Source: Myceligenerans pegani
GTDB lineage: Bacteria > Actinomycetota > Actinomycetes > Actinomycetales > Cellulomonadaceae
Length of the DNA stretch: 64,000 nucleotides
Assembly: GCF_014892515.1 (NCBI RefSeq)
Contig: NZ_JADBGR010000083.1
Coordinates: 1 to 64,000, forward strand
Reading direction: 5' to 3'
Shown: positions 20,906 through 30,154 of the stretch, piece after piece
Numbering within the stretch: position 1 is the stretch's first letter
Layout: each line of letters begins with the position of its first letter
Made by a program: the position numbers and the translations under genes
The notes under the pieces: model-generated
Databases searched by the model: none
What the model was told of the DNA's origin: nothing
Seen by the model: the letters and a program-made list of their open reading frames with translations, nothing else

Positions 20906-22420
20906 ATGCGCATGCGATACCCCCGTCCCGCGCGCGGCCTCGCGGTCGCGTCGGTGGCGGCGCTCGCCGCGGCGTCGTTCGGCCTGTCGGCGAGCGCCGC
21001 CGCCACGGACGAGCCCGCCTCCACGCCGGTCCCGATCGTCACACCGGACGGCGAGACGTTCTCGTACGTGGTCAACGCCAGGCACGCGAACCCGGGGAGC
21101 ACCTACGCCGTGGAGCGGGCCGTGCGAGCCGCCCGAGGTGTCGTCGTCCAGTCGTGGCCGCAGATCGGCGTCGTCGTCGCCCATTCGGCCAACGGCTCGT
21201 TCCGGGACGACGTCGTCTCGGGCCACGGCCGCTGGTCCGTCGACTCCGTCGGCGCGACCCGTACCGCCACGCCGTACGAGGGTACGCCCGAGGCGGTCGC
21301 GGGGCCCGGCGTCCAGCGGGCTCCCTCGCTCCGGTCCGAGGCGGCGGGCGGCGCGGCCGTGGACGCCGCCACCGACGAGGAGTTCACCGCGATGGTCGAG
21401 GAGGACCCCCGCGAGAGCGAGCAGTGGGACATGTCGCTGATCCAGGCGGACGCGGCGCACGAGATCACGGACGGCTCGCCCGGCGTCGTCGTCGGCATCC
21501 TGGACAGCGGTATCGAGGCGGATCACCCGGACCTGGCGGGCCAGGTGTCCGCGGACCTGTCGGTGAACTGCACCGACGCGGGTCGTCCCGACACGTCGGC
21601 GGAGGGCTGGTGGCCCACGACGTCGTCGCACGGCACGCACGTGGCCGGCACCGTGGCCGCGGCCCGCAACGGAACGGGCATCGTGGGCGTGGCGCCCGGG
21701 GTGACGATGGCCTCGGTCAAGGTGGTCAACGACCAGGGATACATCTTCCCCGAGTACGCGATCTGCGGGTTCATGTGGGCCGGCCTCAAGGGCATGGACG
21801 TCACGAACAACAGCTACTACGTCGACCCGTTCATGTACTGGTGCGAGGACCAGCCCGACCAGTACGCCGCCAAGGAGGCCGTCCGCCGCGCGGTGGACTT
21901 CTCCACCCGCCGGGGCGTGGTGCACGCGGCGGCGGCCGGCAACGCCGCCACCGACCTGTCGACCAACACGAGCGACAGCAGCAGCCCGAACGACTCGGAG
22001 CCGATCGACCGCGTCATCAACTCGGGCTGCGAGGACATCCCGGCAGAGCTCGACGGCGTCGTGACCGTGTCCTCGATCGACGCGGAGGCGAACCTGTCGC
22101 CCTTCTCCAACCGCGGCCTCGGTGAGATCGACGTCGCGGCCCCGGGATCACGGGTGCTGTCCACCGTGACCGGGCACGGCTACGCGCTGTACAGCGGCAC
22201 GTCGATGGCGTCCCCGCACGTCGCGGGCGTGCTGGCGCTCATGAGGTCGGAGCACCCCGACTGGTCGCCCCGACGCATGGAGTGGCAGATCCGCGCCCAG
22301 GCCGACGACCACGAGTGCGGGCCGGTCAGCCGCGGCCCCGAGTGCGTCGGCTCGCCGGAGGAGAACTCCTTCTACGGCGACGGCATCGCGGACGCCCTGG
22401 AGGCGGTCATCCACCACTGA
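20906..22420 (+). CDS. Secreted S8 family serine peptidase (subtilisin-like)
   Basis: A 504-residue exported protease. A Tat/Sec-like signal sequence with twin-basic start and hydrophobic core (RGLAVASVAALAAASFGLSASAAA) precedes an I9-like propeptide (FSYVVNARHANPGSTYAVERAV). The catalytic triad is visible as Asp in VGILDSGIEADHPDL (~200), His in SSHGTHVAGTVAA (~243) and Ser in YSGTSMASPHVAGVLAL (~433). The oxyanion Asn is likely in HAAAAGNAATD. It ends shortly after the catalytic domain, so there is no wall anchor or binding module. It stands alone, with a low-GC upstream region and a strong terminator downstream. It may degrade external protein or process surface proteins. Confidence 0.95.
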   Translation: MRMRYPRPARGLAVASVAALAAASFGLSASAAATDEPASTPVPIVTPDGETFSYVVNARHANPGSTYAVERAVRAARGVVVQSWPQIGVVVAHSANGSFRDDVVSGHGRWSVDSVGATRTATPYEGTPEAVAGPGVQRAPSLRSEAAGGAAVDAATDEEFTAMVEEDPRESEQWDMSLIQADAAHEITDGSPGVVVGILDSGIEADHPDLAGQVSADLSVNCTDAGRPDTSAEGWWPTTSSHGTHVAGTVAAARNGTGIVGVAPGVTMASVKVVNDQGYIFPEYAICGFMWAGLKGMDVTNNSYYVDPFMYWCEDQPDQYAAKEAVRRAVDFSTRRGVVHAAAAGNAATDLSTNTSDSSSPNDSEPIDRVINSGCEDIPAELDGVVTVSSIDAEANLSPFSNRGLGEIDVAAPGSRVLSTVTGHGYALYSGTSMASPHVAGVLALMRSEHPDWSPRRMEWQIRAQADDHECGPVSRGPECVGSPEENSFYGDGIADALEAVIHH

Positions 22421-22438
22421 TACGAGGTCAGATGGACG

Positions 22439-22476
22439 ACGGCGGACGTGGTCGCGTGAGCGACCACGTCCGCCGT
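22439..22476. terminator. Strong hairpin between convergent genes
   Basis: ACGGCGGACGTGGTCG at 22439-22454 pairs perfectly with its complement at 22461-22476 around a 6-base loop, giving a 16-base-pair stem. It lies between the protease stop and the end of the minus-strand ATP-grasp gene, so it can serve both directions. A short T run follows on the plus side. Confidence 0.8.
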
Positions 22477-22550
22477 TTCGTACGTCCGCGCCGGGCGGTC
22501 GGACAGCCGTCAGAACGAGTGCGGCACGCCGCGTCACGGCGGAGCGTGAG

Positions 22551-23669
22551 CTAGCCCGCAGCGGCCTGCCTCAGTGCGACCGAGGCGTCGGGCACCGGCC
22601 CGATCCGGCGCGCGATGTCGGCGTCCAGGCGCAGCCGCGCCCTTTCCCACATGTCACCGAGCTTGCGGTCGTGGCTCGGCACGTAGTCCTGCAGGCCGCC
22701 GGGCCGCGGCGTGAATTCCCCGAACACGACACCGCGCTCCGTCTCGTACAGGTCGACGCGAACGAACGGCACGCCCGCCGCCTTGGACAGATCGCGCGCG
22801 ATCTCGGTCATTTTGGGCAGGGACGCGGGCACGGGCACGGTCGGATCAACGGGCCGCCACCGGGAGATCGCCCCCAGGTCCGCCCCGTTCTCGTCCACGT
22901 AGCGGAAACGCACCGACGTGGCGTCGCCGTGCGACCCCACCGAGCGCAGAAGCACCTGCCCGATCTCCCCGTAGAAGGCGTAGATCTTGGCGTCCTCGAG
23001 GATCTCGCTGCCGGACAGACCGGTCAGGAACTCCTCCGCGAAGTACGGCGCCAACGCACGCCTCCTCGCCTCCTTGAGGCGGAAGTGCTCGACGATGTCC
23101 TCCCGGCTGAGCACCTGGTCCGTGCTGATCAGGCGGAACGCCGCGCCCTCGCGGCGCAGAGGAAGCACCCCGTGCGAGGTCGCACCCCCTGCCGACTTCA
23201 GGACGAACGCCTCTGGCAGGCCGGACAGCTCGATCTCGTCGACGGTCTCCCACGTTCGGTAGACCGCGGGCAGGACCACGCCCCTGCCCTGGACGAGCGC
23301 CTTGCCCCTCAGTTTCTGGACGAGGGCGAAACGCGGATCGACGGACTCCTCGGCGCGTTCCCACTCGGTGCGTGACGACTTCGCCCCCTGCGCGCTGATC
23401 CGGCGCTCGGCCTCAAGATACTTGCGGAACGACGGGATCGTCCCCGCTTCCAGCCCTCTGATCCGCTCCCGCGCGATCTTCACCCGGCGCCTCTCCTGCT
23501 TGACGGCACGTTCGGCCTCCTCCGCGCGGCTCGCGGCAGCCGCGGCATCGCGCTCGGCGGCCTCCGACCGCTGCTCGGCGGCCTCCGCGCGGCGGCGATA
23601 GGCGTCCCGCTCACCCACGAGTCTCGACAACGAAGGGACCCTTCGAATCAGACCCGCCACAACGTCCAT
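22551..23669 (-). CDS. TupA-like ATP-grasp protein with N-terminal coiled coil
   Basis: A 372-residue protein. Residues 17-80 are a strongly charged Ala/Glu/Arg heptad-like region, predicted coiled coil. From about residue 100 an ATP-grasp fold of the TupA-like type is suggested by AFVLKSAGGATSHGVLPLRR (nucleotide loop), AEEFLTGLSGSEILEDAKIYAFYGEIGQVLL (central strands) and FVRVDLYETERGVVFGEFTPRPGG (metal and catalytic strands). TupA-type enzymes are linked to teichuronopeptide synthesis and are predicted carboxylate-amine ligases. It follows cysN by 71 bases on the same strand and probably belongs to that operon. ATG 23669 has AAAGG upstream. The substrate is unknown; adding amino acids or peptides to a wall polymer is my inference. 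Confidence 0.72.
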   Translation of the reverse strand: MDVVAGLIRRVPSLSRLVGERDAYRRRAEAAEQRSEAAERDAAAAASRAEEAERAVKQERRRVKIARERIRGLEAGTIPSFRKYLEAERRISAQGAKSSRTEWERAEESVDPRFALVQKLRGKALVQGRGVVLPAVYRTWETVDEIELSGLPEAFVLKSAGGATSHGVLPLRREGAAFRLISTDQVLSREDIVEHFRLKEARRRALAPYFAEEFLTGLSGSEILEDAKIYAFYGEIGQVLLRSVGSHGDATSVRFRYVDENGADLGAISRWRPVDPTVPVPASLPKMTEIARDLSKAAGVPFVRVDLYETERGVVFGEFTPRPGGLQDYVPSHDRKLGDMWERARLRLDADIARRIGPVPDASVALRQAAAG

Positions 23670-23740
23670 GTCATGCCTTTCCCGAATCTCATCCGTCGGC
23701 CCGGACTGCACGAAGCGGCCGGGCGCTTCGGGCGTCCGGA

Positions 23741-25072
23741 TCAATAGCCGTGCGAGACGGCGCCGATCATGCCGGCGGCGACCGTCTTGTTGGTGGACTC
23801 GTCGACCAGGATGAACGAGCCGGTCTGGCGGTTGTTCTGGTACTTGTCCACGAACAGCGGCTGTGTCACGCGCAGCTTGATGCGGGCGATCTCGTTGAGC
23901 TTGATCTCGGTCGCTTCCTCGTCCCGGTGCAGCGTGTTCACGTCGACCCGGTAGTTGATGCCCTTGACCATGGCCCGTGCCCAGCGGGTCGTATGCTTGA
24001 TGGCGTACTTCTTGCCCGGGGTGAGCGAGGCGGTCTCGTCCATCCAGCAGATCTGGGCGTCGATGTCCTGCGTCACGGTCGGTGCGTTGTTCGGACGGCA
24101 GATCATGTCCCCGCGCGAGATGTCGATCTCGTCGGTCAGCCGCACGGTCACCGACATCGGCGGGTAGGCCTCGGGGACCGGGCCGTCCGCTGTGTCGATC
24201 GACTCGATCGTGGACTCCAGACCGGAGGGCAGGGTCAGGACACGGTCACCCGGCTTCATCACACCGGACGCGACCGTGCCCGCGTAGCCCCGGTAGTCAC
24301 GGGCGTCGTTCTGCTGGGGCCGGATCACGTACTGCACCGGGAACCGCACGTCCACCAGGTTGCGGTCCGAGGCCACGTGCAATCGCTCCAGGTGGCTGAG
24401 CAGCGTCGTGCCCTCGTACCAGCCCATGTGCGCCGACCGGTCCACCACGTTGTCGCCCTTGAGGGCCGACACCGGGATGAACGTCATGTCCGGCACCCGC
24501 AGGCGGGCGGCAAACTCCGTGAACTCCCCGCGAATGTTCTCGAAGACCTCTTCGGAGTAGTCCACCAGGTCCATCTTGTTCACGCACACGACGATGTGCG
24601 GCACGCCCAGCAGCGTGGCCAGGAACGTGTGGCGGCGCGACTGCTCCACCACGCCCTTGCGCGCGTCCACCAGGATCAGCGCCACGTCGGCGGTCGAGGC
24701 GCCGGTGACCATGTTCCGCGTGTACTGGATGTGCCCGGGCGTGTCCGCGATGATGAACTTGCGCTTGGGCGTCGCGAAGTAGCGGTACGCCACGTCGATG
24801 GTGATGCCCTGCTCACGCTCGGAACGCAGGCCGTCGGTCAGCAGCGCCAGATCCGTGTAGTCGTTACCGCGATCCTTGCTGACCTGCTCCACCGACTCCA
24901 GCTGGTCCTCGAAGATCGTCTTCGAGTCGAACAGCAGCCGTCCGATCAGTGTGGACTTCCCGTCGTCCACCGAGCCGGCCGTCGCGAACCGCAGCAGGTC
25001 GGTCGAACCGGCCTCGTACACACCCAGCTCCTGCCCGGCCGTGCTGCCAGCGGGCTCCGTCGCCGTCGTCAT
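23741..25072 (-). CDS. cysN: Sulfate adenylyltransferase large (GTPase) subunit CysN
   Basis: A 443-residue translation-factor-like GTPase that drives synthesis of adenosine 5'-phosphosulfate by CysD. G motifs are clear: G1 AGSVDDGKST, G3 DTPGHIQYTRNMV, G4 NKMDLV. The EF-Tu-like beta-barrel domains 2 and 3 follow (DYRGYAGTVASGVMKPGD; FVDKYQNNRQTGSFILVDE). The length fits stand-alone CysN, so no APS kinase domain is fused and this role is met by the separate cysC. The ATG start overlaps the cysD stop by one base, indicating coupling. Confidence 0.97.
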   Translation of the reverse strand: MTTATEPAGSTAGQELGVYEAGSTDLLRFATAGSVDDGKSTLIGRLLFDSKTIFEDQLESVEQVSKDRGNDYTDLALLTDGLRSEREQGITIDVAYRYFATPKRKFIIADTPGHIQYTRNMVTGASTADVALILVDARKGVVEQSRRHTFLATLLGVPHIVVCVNKMDLVDYSEEVFENIRGEFTEFAARLRVPDMTFIPVSALKGDNVVDRSAHMGWYEGTTLLSHLERLHVASDRNLVDVRFPVQYVIRPQQNDARDYRGYAGTVASGVMKPGDRVLTLPSGLESTIESIDTADGPVPEAYPPMSVTVRLTDEIDISRGDMICRPNNAPTVTQDIDAQICWMDETASLTPGKKYAIKHTTRWARAMVKGINYRVDVNTLHRDEEATEIKLNEIARIKLRVTQPLFVDKYQNNRQTGSFILVDESTNKTVAAGMIGAVSHGY

Positions 25073-25974
25073 CAGAAGTAGCCTTCCTTCTTGCGGTCCT
25101 CCATGGCGGCCTCGCTGACCTTGTCGTCCCCGCGCGTCGCGCCGCGCTCGGTCAGGCGCACTGCCGCAACCTCCTCGACGACCTGGCGCATCGTGGTCGC
25201 CTCGGACTCGACGCACGCGGTCAGGTTCGCGTCCCCGACCGTGCGGTAGCGGGTGAGCTTGCGCTCCGCGGTCTCGCCGTCCCGGAGCGGGGTGAACTCG
25301 TTGACCTCGTACAGCATGCCGTTCCGGTTCACGACCTCACGCTCCCGCGCGAGGTAGAGGTCCGGAAGGTCGATCTCCTCGGCCTCGATGTACGACCAGA
25401 TGTCGAGTTCCGTCCAGTTCGACAGCGGGAACACCCGGATCGACTCGCCCTGGTGGACCCGGCCGTTGTACAGGTTCCAGATCTCCGGACGCTGGTTCTT
25501 CGGGTCCCACTGACCGAAGTCGTCACGGAAGGAGAACACCCGCTCCTTCGCGCGCGCCTTCTCCTCGTCCCGGCGCCCGCCACCGAACGCGGCGTCGAAA
25601 CCATGCTTCTCCAACGCCTCGAGGAGGACCGGCGTCTGGATGCGGTTGCGCGAACCGTTGGGCTCCTCCTGCACCAGACCGCGGTCGATGGCCTCGGGCA
25701 CCGACGCCACCACCAACTGCACCCCGAGACGAGAGGCCCACCGGTCACGGCAGTCCAGCACCGTCTGGAAGTTCAGCCCGGTATCCACGTGCAGGATCGG
25801 GAACGGGATACGCGCCGGCGCGAACGCCTTGGCCGCCAGATGCAGCATGACGATGGAGTCCTTGCCGCCGGAGAACATCAGCACCGGGCGCTGCATCTCC
25901 GCGACCACCTCGCGCATGATGTGGATGGCCTCGGCCTCCAGACTACGCAACTGGCTCAGGACATGACTCTTCAC
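25072..25974 (-). CDS. cysD: Sulfate adenylyltransferase small subunit CysD
   Basis: A 300-residue PP-loop ATP pyrophosphatase-fold enzyme that makes APS from sulfate and ATP with CysN. The PP-loop SGGKDSIVMLHLA lies at about 34-46. Conserved CysD blocks follow: PFPILHVDTGLNF, FDAAFGGGRRDEEKARAKERVFS, HQGESIRVFPLSNWTELDIW and the C-terminal TLRQVVEE-like AESEATTMRQVVEEVA with a basic GYF end. The GTG start has GAGGAG immediately adjacent, which is closer than ideal. It lies 3 bases after cysQ and one base into cysN, in one operon. Confidence 0.97.
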   Translation of the reverse strand: MKSHVLSQLRSLEAEAIHIMREVVAEMQRPVLMFSGGKDSIVMLHLAAKAFAPARIPFPILHVDTGLNFQTVLDCRDRWASRLGVQLVVASVPEAIDRGLVQEEPNGSRNRIQTPVLLEALEKHGFDAAFGGGRRDEEKARAKERVFSFRDDFGQWDPKNQRPEIWNLYNGRVHQGESIRVFPLSNWTELDIWSYIEAEEIDLPDLYLAREREVVNRNGMLYEVNEFTPLRDGETAERKLTRYRTVGDANLTACVESEATTMRQVVEEVAAVRLTERGATRGDDKVSEAAMEDRKKEGYF

Positions 25975-25977
25975 TCC

Positions 25978-26859
25978 TCAAGCACCTTCCTTGCTGATCG
26001 ACGCGACGACGGATTCGACCCCGACGGAATCGAGCAGCTCGCGAAGCCGCACCGCGAGTGCCGGGTGACACACGAACAGGTCGGGGAGCCAGGGACTCTC
26101 CCGGTTGTACTCGAGCGGCGACCCGTCGAGACGGGTGCACACGAGCCCGCGAGCCTGCGCCACCGCGACCGGTGCCGCCGAGTCCCACTCGTACTGCCCG
26201 CCGCCGTGGACGTAGGCGTCAACGGTACCCCCTGCGACGGAGATCACCTTGACCCCGGCCGAACCCATCGGCACGAGTTCGACGTCGTCCCGCTCGGCAA
26301 GCGTCGCCACGAACTCCGGAGGGCGGCTGCGACTGGCCGCGATGCGGAGCGGACGGTCACCGCGCAGCACGGCGTCCGGGTCGGCAGGGCCGCCGGGAGT
26401 GGTGTCCGCCGTGGTCAAGGTCGTGCCGCGGCCCGGGAGGCCCACGGCGCCGACGGTCAGGCCGGCGCCCCGCTCCCAGAGCGCCACGTGCACGGCGAAG
26501 TCGTCGCGCCATTCGCCCTCCGGGCCGTCGGCGCCGGTGTGCCGCTCGGCGAACTCCCGCGTGCCGTCGAGCGGGTCGATGATCCACACACGATCTGCAC
26601 TCGTGCGCGACGCATCGTCCTTCGCCTCCTCGGACAGCACGGCGTCGTCCGGCCGGGCGGCGGTGAGAGCGCGCGCCAGCCAGTCCTGGGCGGCGGCGTC
26701 GCCCGCGTTCTTGAACGCCTTCTGCTCGAAGGCGCCGCCCGCGGCGTCGACGTCGGCCCGGAGTCCGAGCAGCACCTCCGCGGCTCCGTCGGCCAGGGCT
26801 CGCGCCAGGGCGGTGTCGTCGAGCGAGCCCGTGGGAAGGCGGGGTGAGGGCGAGTTCAT
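25978..26859 (-). CDS. cysQ: 3'(2'),5'-bisphosphate nucleotidase, CysQ / inositol monophosphatase family
   Basis: A 293-residue Li+-sensitive phosphatase-fold enzyme expected to convert 3'-phosphoadenosine 5'-phosphate (PAP) to AMP. Metal-binding motifs are visible: EEAKDD (first acidic cluster), WIIDPLDGTREF (signature DPLDGT) and the C-terminal EWDSAAPVAVAQA. CysQ enzymes remove the PAP produced when PAPS donates sulfate. The place as first gene of the cysQ-cysD-cysN set supports this over inositol phosphate as substrate. It is divergent from the TauE/SafE gene across a 161-base control region. Confidence 0.9.
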   Translation of the reverse strand: MNSPSPRLPTGSLDDTALARALADGAAEVLLGLRADVDAAGGAFEQKAFKNAGDAAAQDWLARALTAARPDDAVLSEEAKDDASRTSADRVWIIDPLDGTREFAERHTGADGPEGEWRDDFAVHVALWERGAGLTVGAVGLPGRGTTLTTADTTPGGPADPDAVLRGDRPLRIAASRSRPPEFVATLAERDDVELVPMGSAGVKVISVAGGTVDAYVHGGGQYEWDSAAPVAVAQARGLVCTRLDGSPLEYNRESPWLPDLFVCHPALAVRLRELLDSVGVESVVASISKEGA

Positions 26860-27020
26860 CAGTCTCCAGCCGGCATCCGGGAGCGCGGGGACACCCCGGA
26901 GCCCGACGCGGAGGGCGAGCGGGTGAAACCCCGAGGTCGCGCCGAGGCTACCATTCGACGATCGGTGCCGCTGATGGCAGACTGATGATCGAGATATCCG
27001 GCCGGAAAGATAGGAAAAGC
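26860..27020. promoter_or_regulatory. Divergent control region cysQ / tauE
   Basis: A 161-base gap that must hold promoters for both the cysQDN and the tauE-cysC transcripts. The stretch 26975-27020 is lower in GC and holds an AGGAAA ribosome site before the GTG at 27021. I cannot assign a specific regulator site. Confidence 0.3.
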
Positions 27021-28004
27021 GTGGACATCGACCTTCCCCTCATCCTGGGCGGTCTGGTCGTCGGCTTCGTCGTCGGCCTCACCGGTATGGGCGGTGGAGC
27101 GCTGATGACGCCGATGCTGATCTTCGTGTTCCGGGTGGACCCGCTCACGGCGGTCTCATCCGACGTCGTGGCCAGCCTCCTCATGAAGCCGGCCGGGGCG
27201 ATCGTGCACCTGCGCCGCCGCACCGTGAACCTGCCGCTCGTGGGCTGGCTGTGCCTCGGCTCCGTCCCGGCCGCGTTCTCCGGTGCCCTGCTCATCAAGG
27301 TCATCCCGTTCGGCGACCAGCTCGACGCCGTCCTGAAGTCCATCCTGGGCGTGGCGCTGCTGCTCGCGTCGATCGGGCTCGTCGTCCGCGCCGTCCTGCA
27401 GATGGTCCGCGCCCGTTCCGCCTTCGGCGAGGGCCCCGTCGAGCCGAGCGCACCCCAGCTCGTGGTGCGCCCGCTGCCGACTGTGCTGCTCGGCGCCGTC
27501 GCCGGCCTCATGGTCGGCCTCACCTCGGTGGGCGCCGGGTCGATCGTCATCGTGATCCTGCTGATGATGTACCCCGCGCTCAAGGCCTCCCAGATCGTGG
27601 GGACGGACCTCGTCCAGGCCGTCCCCCTGGTGGCCGCGGCTTCCCTGGGTCACCTCCTGTACGGGGACTTCTCCCTGGGTCTGACCGTCTCGCTCCTGAT
27701 CGGCGCGATCCCCGGCGCCTGGTTCGGCGCGCACGTCTCGAGCCGCGCGCCGGGCGGCATCATCCGCCGCGCCCTGGCCATCCTGCTCCTCGCGTCCGCG
27801 CTCAAGCTGCTCGGCGCTCCCCTCTGGGTTGTCATCGCCGCGGCCGGTGCTGCACTGGTCGGCGGGAACCTGGTATGGATCTGGGTGAAGCGACGCTTCG
27901 GCGCACCCGCCTCCGCCGCACCCGTGCCCGCCGAGGCGTCGCCCGCAGCGCAGTCCTCCCCGGATGATCCCGCCCGCACCGACGAATCGAGTCGCCGCAC
28001 ATGA
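27021..28004 (+). CDS. TauE/SafE family sulfite/sulfonate exporter-like permease
   Basis: A 327-residue membrane protein of the TauE/SafE (DUF81) family, with two homologous halves. Each half opens with a [15 protein letters not shown] or [15 protein letters not shown]-type motif, and about eight helices are seen. Family members move sulfite, sulfonates, sulfolactate or related anions. Overlapping the cysC start by 4 bases (ATGA), it is probably co-expressed for sulfate or sulfur-anion movement in APS/PAPS synthesis. GTG 27021 has AGGAAA 6 bases upstream; an ATG at 26985 would add 12 residues. The C-tail is Pro/Ala-rich. Direction and substrate are not known. Confidence 0.85.
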   Translation: MDIDLPLILGGLVVGFVVGLTGMGGGALMTPMLIFVFRVDPLTAVSSDVVASLLMKPAGAIVHLRRRTVNLPLVGWLCLGSVPAAFSGALLIKVIPFGDQLDAVLKSILGVALLLASIGLVVRAVLQMVRARSAFGEGPVEPSAPQLVVRPLPTVLLGAVAGLMVGLTSVGAGSIVIVILLMMYPALKASQIVGTDLVQAVPLVAAASLGHLLYGDFSLGLTVSLLIGAIPGAWFGAHVSSRAPGGIIRRALAILLLASALKLLGAPLWVVIAAAGAALVGGNLVWIWVKRRFGAPASAAPVPAEASPAAQSSPDDPARTDESSRRT

Positions 28005-29230
28005 CCAGCTCCCCCGCCCACGTCCTGACCGACGACGAGCTCGACCTCCTCGAGCTCGCCCTCGGCGGGGCGGTCCCTCGCCTGCCCTTCGCCGAAGGCC
28101 CCGTCACGCTCACGGACACCGAGAACACGCCGCTCGCCGAGGTGGGCGACGACGGCTCCGTGTCACCCGTGAAGCCGATCGCCGCCGCGCTGGGACCGCA
28201 ATGGGACGAGCGCCTGCGTGTCCCCGCCCGGGACGTGAGCGCCGACGTCGCACCGGGGACGACGGCGGTCTGGCTGGCCGAGGCCCCGACGGCCGAGGAC
28301 GTCGCGGCGGTCGCCCGCGCGGCGGAGACCGGCGAACTGCTGCTCCTCGTACCAGCGTCGCGGCACACCGCTCCGGGGACGGTCGGCGCCGCGGGGCTCA
28401 CGCGGGCGGCACTGGCGCTCGCCGCCGAGACGGGGAACCCCCGGGTCGTCGTCGTGCCGTACCCGCACGGTTCGGCAGCGCGGGCGGGCGGAGCGTCGTC
28501 GGGTGGCCCCACCGCGCCGGCTGACATGGCGCCCGCCCCGTCGGACATCGCCACGGCCTATGGCGCGGAACGCCTGCTCGTGCCCGCCGACGAGCGCTCG
28601 CCGGAGGCGCGTGCCGCCCTGGCGGCCCTGCCGGACGCCCATGCGCGCGCTGTCGCCGCTCTCTACCCCGCGGCGTCCGCACGCGAGGTGGAGCGTGCCG
28701 CCGCGGCCGGTCACAGCCGGGGCACGGTGGTGTTCTTCACCGGCCTGTCGGGCTCGGGCAAGTCGACGGTCGCACGGGCCCTGGCCGCCGAACTGGACGA
28801 CGACGGGCTGGAAACCACCCTGCTCGACGGCGACGCCGTGCGGCACCACCTGTCCAAGGGGCTCGGCTTCGACCGCGAGTCGCGGGAGACCAACGTGGAG
28901 CGGATCGGGTACGTCGCCTCGCTCGTCGCGAAGCACGGCGGGATCGCCGTCGCAGCGCCCATCGCGCCGTTCGCCGCGAGCCGGGCGAAGGTCCGCGCCC
29001 TGGCCGAGGCCACGGGGGCGCGCTTCCTGCTGGTGCACATCAGCACGCCGCTGGAGGTCTGCGAGGCCCGCGACCGCAAAGGCCTGTACGCCAAGGCCAG
29101 GGCGGGCGAGATCCCCGATTTCACGGGCATCAGCTCTCCCTACGAGACCCCCGACGACGCCGACCTGACGATCGACACGAGCGAGGTCTCGGTCGAGGAC
29201 GCGGTCACCCGGGTCCGCGCCGCGATCTGA
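28001..29230 (+). CDS. cysC: Adenylyl-sulfate (APS) kinase CysC with degenerate ATP-sulfurylase-like N-terminal region
   Basis: A 409-residue protein. Residues 245-409 are an APS kinase: P-loop [17 protein letters not shown] (~246-262), [15 protein letters not shown], the [15 protein letters not shown] region, and [12 protein letters not shown]. It makes PAPS from APS and ATP. Typical stand-alone CysC has about 200 residues. The extra first 240 residues begin [20 protein letters not shown], similar to the start of ATP sulfurylase PUA-like domains, but no HxxH-type ATP-sulfurylase active-site motif is visible. That region is probably a non-catalytic remnant or regulator. It is overlapped by tauE and probably translated from the same mRNA. 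Confidence 0.92.
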   Translation: MTSSPAHVLTDDELDLLELALGGAVPRLPFAEGPVTLTDTENTPLAEVGDDGSVSPVKPIAAALGPQWDERLRVPARDVSADVAPGTTAVWLAEAPTAEDVAAVARAAETGELLLLVPASRHTAPGTVGAAGLTRAALALAAETGNPRVVVVPYPHGSAARAGGASSGGPTAPADMAPAPSDIATAYGAERLLVPADERSPEARAALAALPDAHARAVAALYPAASAREVERAAAAGHSRGTVVFFTGLSGSGKSTVARALAAELDDDGLETTLLDGDAVRHHLSKGLGFDRESRETNVERIGYVASLVAKHGGIAVAAPIAPFAASRAKVRALAEATGARFLLVHISTPLEVCEARDRKGLYAKARAGEIPDFTGISSPYETPDDADLTIDTSEVSVEDAVTRVRAAI

Positions 29231-29256
29231 CCGGACGAGATCGACCCGGGCTCCGC

Positions 29257-30141
29257 TCAGGCGGCCGGGGGGCGGGTGCCGTTCAGGGCGAAGCGGGCCA
29301 CCGCTCCCCAGCCGCCCAGCTTGTCGCGGGACCGCACGGCGAAGGCCAGGCGGATCGGCGGAGCCTGCCAGCCGAAGATCCGGTTGAACACGACCGCGCG
29401 GGCGTGGGCGTCGCGGCCGCCCCAGCGGGAGCCAGAGCTCTCCACCGGGTGGATGCCGTAGACGAACGGGACGGCGTCGCCCGCGAGGCCCGCGCGCAGG
29501 AGGTCCGCGATGAGGATGTACTCGTCGCCCAGGTACAGCTCCGCGCCGGCGCCGAAGCGTTCGTCGAACCAGACGTCGTGCGCGCGCAGCCGGTCGACGT
29601 CGACGAGCATCTCGTAGGTGGCGGCCTTCGCGGAGTTGAACAGCGTCAGCGGGGTGACCTCGGCGGCGTAGCGCTTCCGCAGCTCGCCGTCGGCCCCCAT
29701 GCCCCGGCCCAGGGCGATCGCCTTGCCGGTGGCGCGCAGGTGCTCGACGCCGCGGCATACGCCGTCCAGGTCGACGCGCACGTCGTCGTCGCAGAACAGC
29801 AGGTAGCGGCCGCGCGCGTGGCGCAGCGACGCATTGCGGCTCTTGGCGACGCCGCGCCCAGGGACGCGCACGAGGCGCACGCCCTCCGGCGGCACGAACC
29901 CCTCGGGGAGGTCGCCCTGGACGCACAGCAGCAGGTCGAGGTCGTCGGAGCGTTCGGGCCAGACGACGTCGCCTGCTCGCTCGGCGAGCGACGAGTAGGC
30001 GATCGTGAGCAGCGGGCCCGCGGCGCCGTCGTCGGACGCGGGGATGCCGGACGACGACGGCGCCGGCGTGCCGCTCACCGGCTCCAAGGGAGGACCGGAC
30101 GACGACGGCGCCGGCGTGCCGGGCAGCGATTCCTCGGTCAT
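29257..30141 (-). CDS. GT-A fold glycosyltransferase (family 2-like)
   Basis: A 294-residue predicted glycosyltransferase. After a disordered N-terminus with the unit GTPAPSSSG present twice come a Rossmann-like strand (LLTIAYSSL), a sugar-nucleotide region RGVAKSRNASLRHARGRYLLFCDDDV with an acidic DxD-like motif (CDDDV), and an acceptor-side stretch FGAGAELYLGDEYILIADLLRAG. It is the most downstream gene of the minus-strand polysaccharide operon, 14 bases after the GT-pyruvyltransferase fusion, so it presumably adds one sugar to the same polymer. It converges on cysC with only 26 bases between. Confidence 0.75.
   Translation of the reverse strand: MTEESLPGTPAPSSSGPPLEPVSGTPAPSSSGIPASDDGAAGPLLTIAYSSLAERAGDVVWPERSDDLDLLLCVQGDLPEGFVPPEGVRLVRVPGRGVAKSRNASLRHARGRYLLFCDDDVRVDLDGVCRGVEHLRATGKAIALGRGMGADGELRKRYAAEVTPLTLFNSAKAATYEMLVDVDRLRAHDVWFDERFGAGAELYLGDEYILIADLLRAGLAGDAVPFVYGIHPVESSGSRWGGRDAHARAVVFNRIFGWQAPPIRLAFAVRSRDKLGGWGAVARFALNGTRPPAA
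30047..30121. repeat. Direct 27-base repeat in the N-terminal coding region of a glycosyltransferase
   Basis: A 27-base sequence occurs exactly at 30047-30073 and again at 30095-30121, 48 bases (16 codons) apart. It encodes the repeated PAPSSSG(I/P)P-type segment in a disordered N-terminus. Such repeats can expand or contract by slippage without breaking the frame. Confidence 0.85.
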
Positions 30142-30154
30142 GGTGTCGACCGGA

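Noticed and set aside
25072-25216. An extended cysN start
   Set aside because: The extra residues are Arg-rich and overlap cysD; the ATG overlapping the cysD stop gives the family N-terminus.
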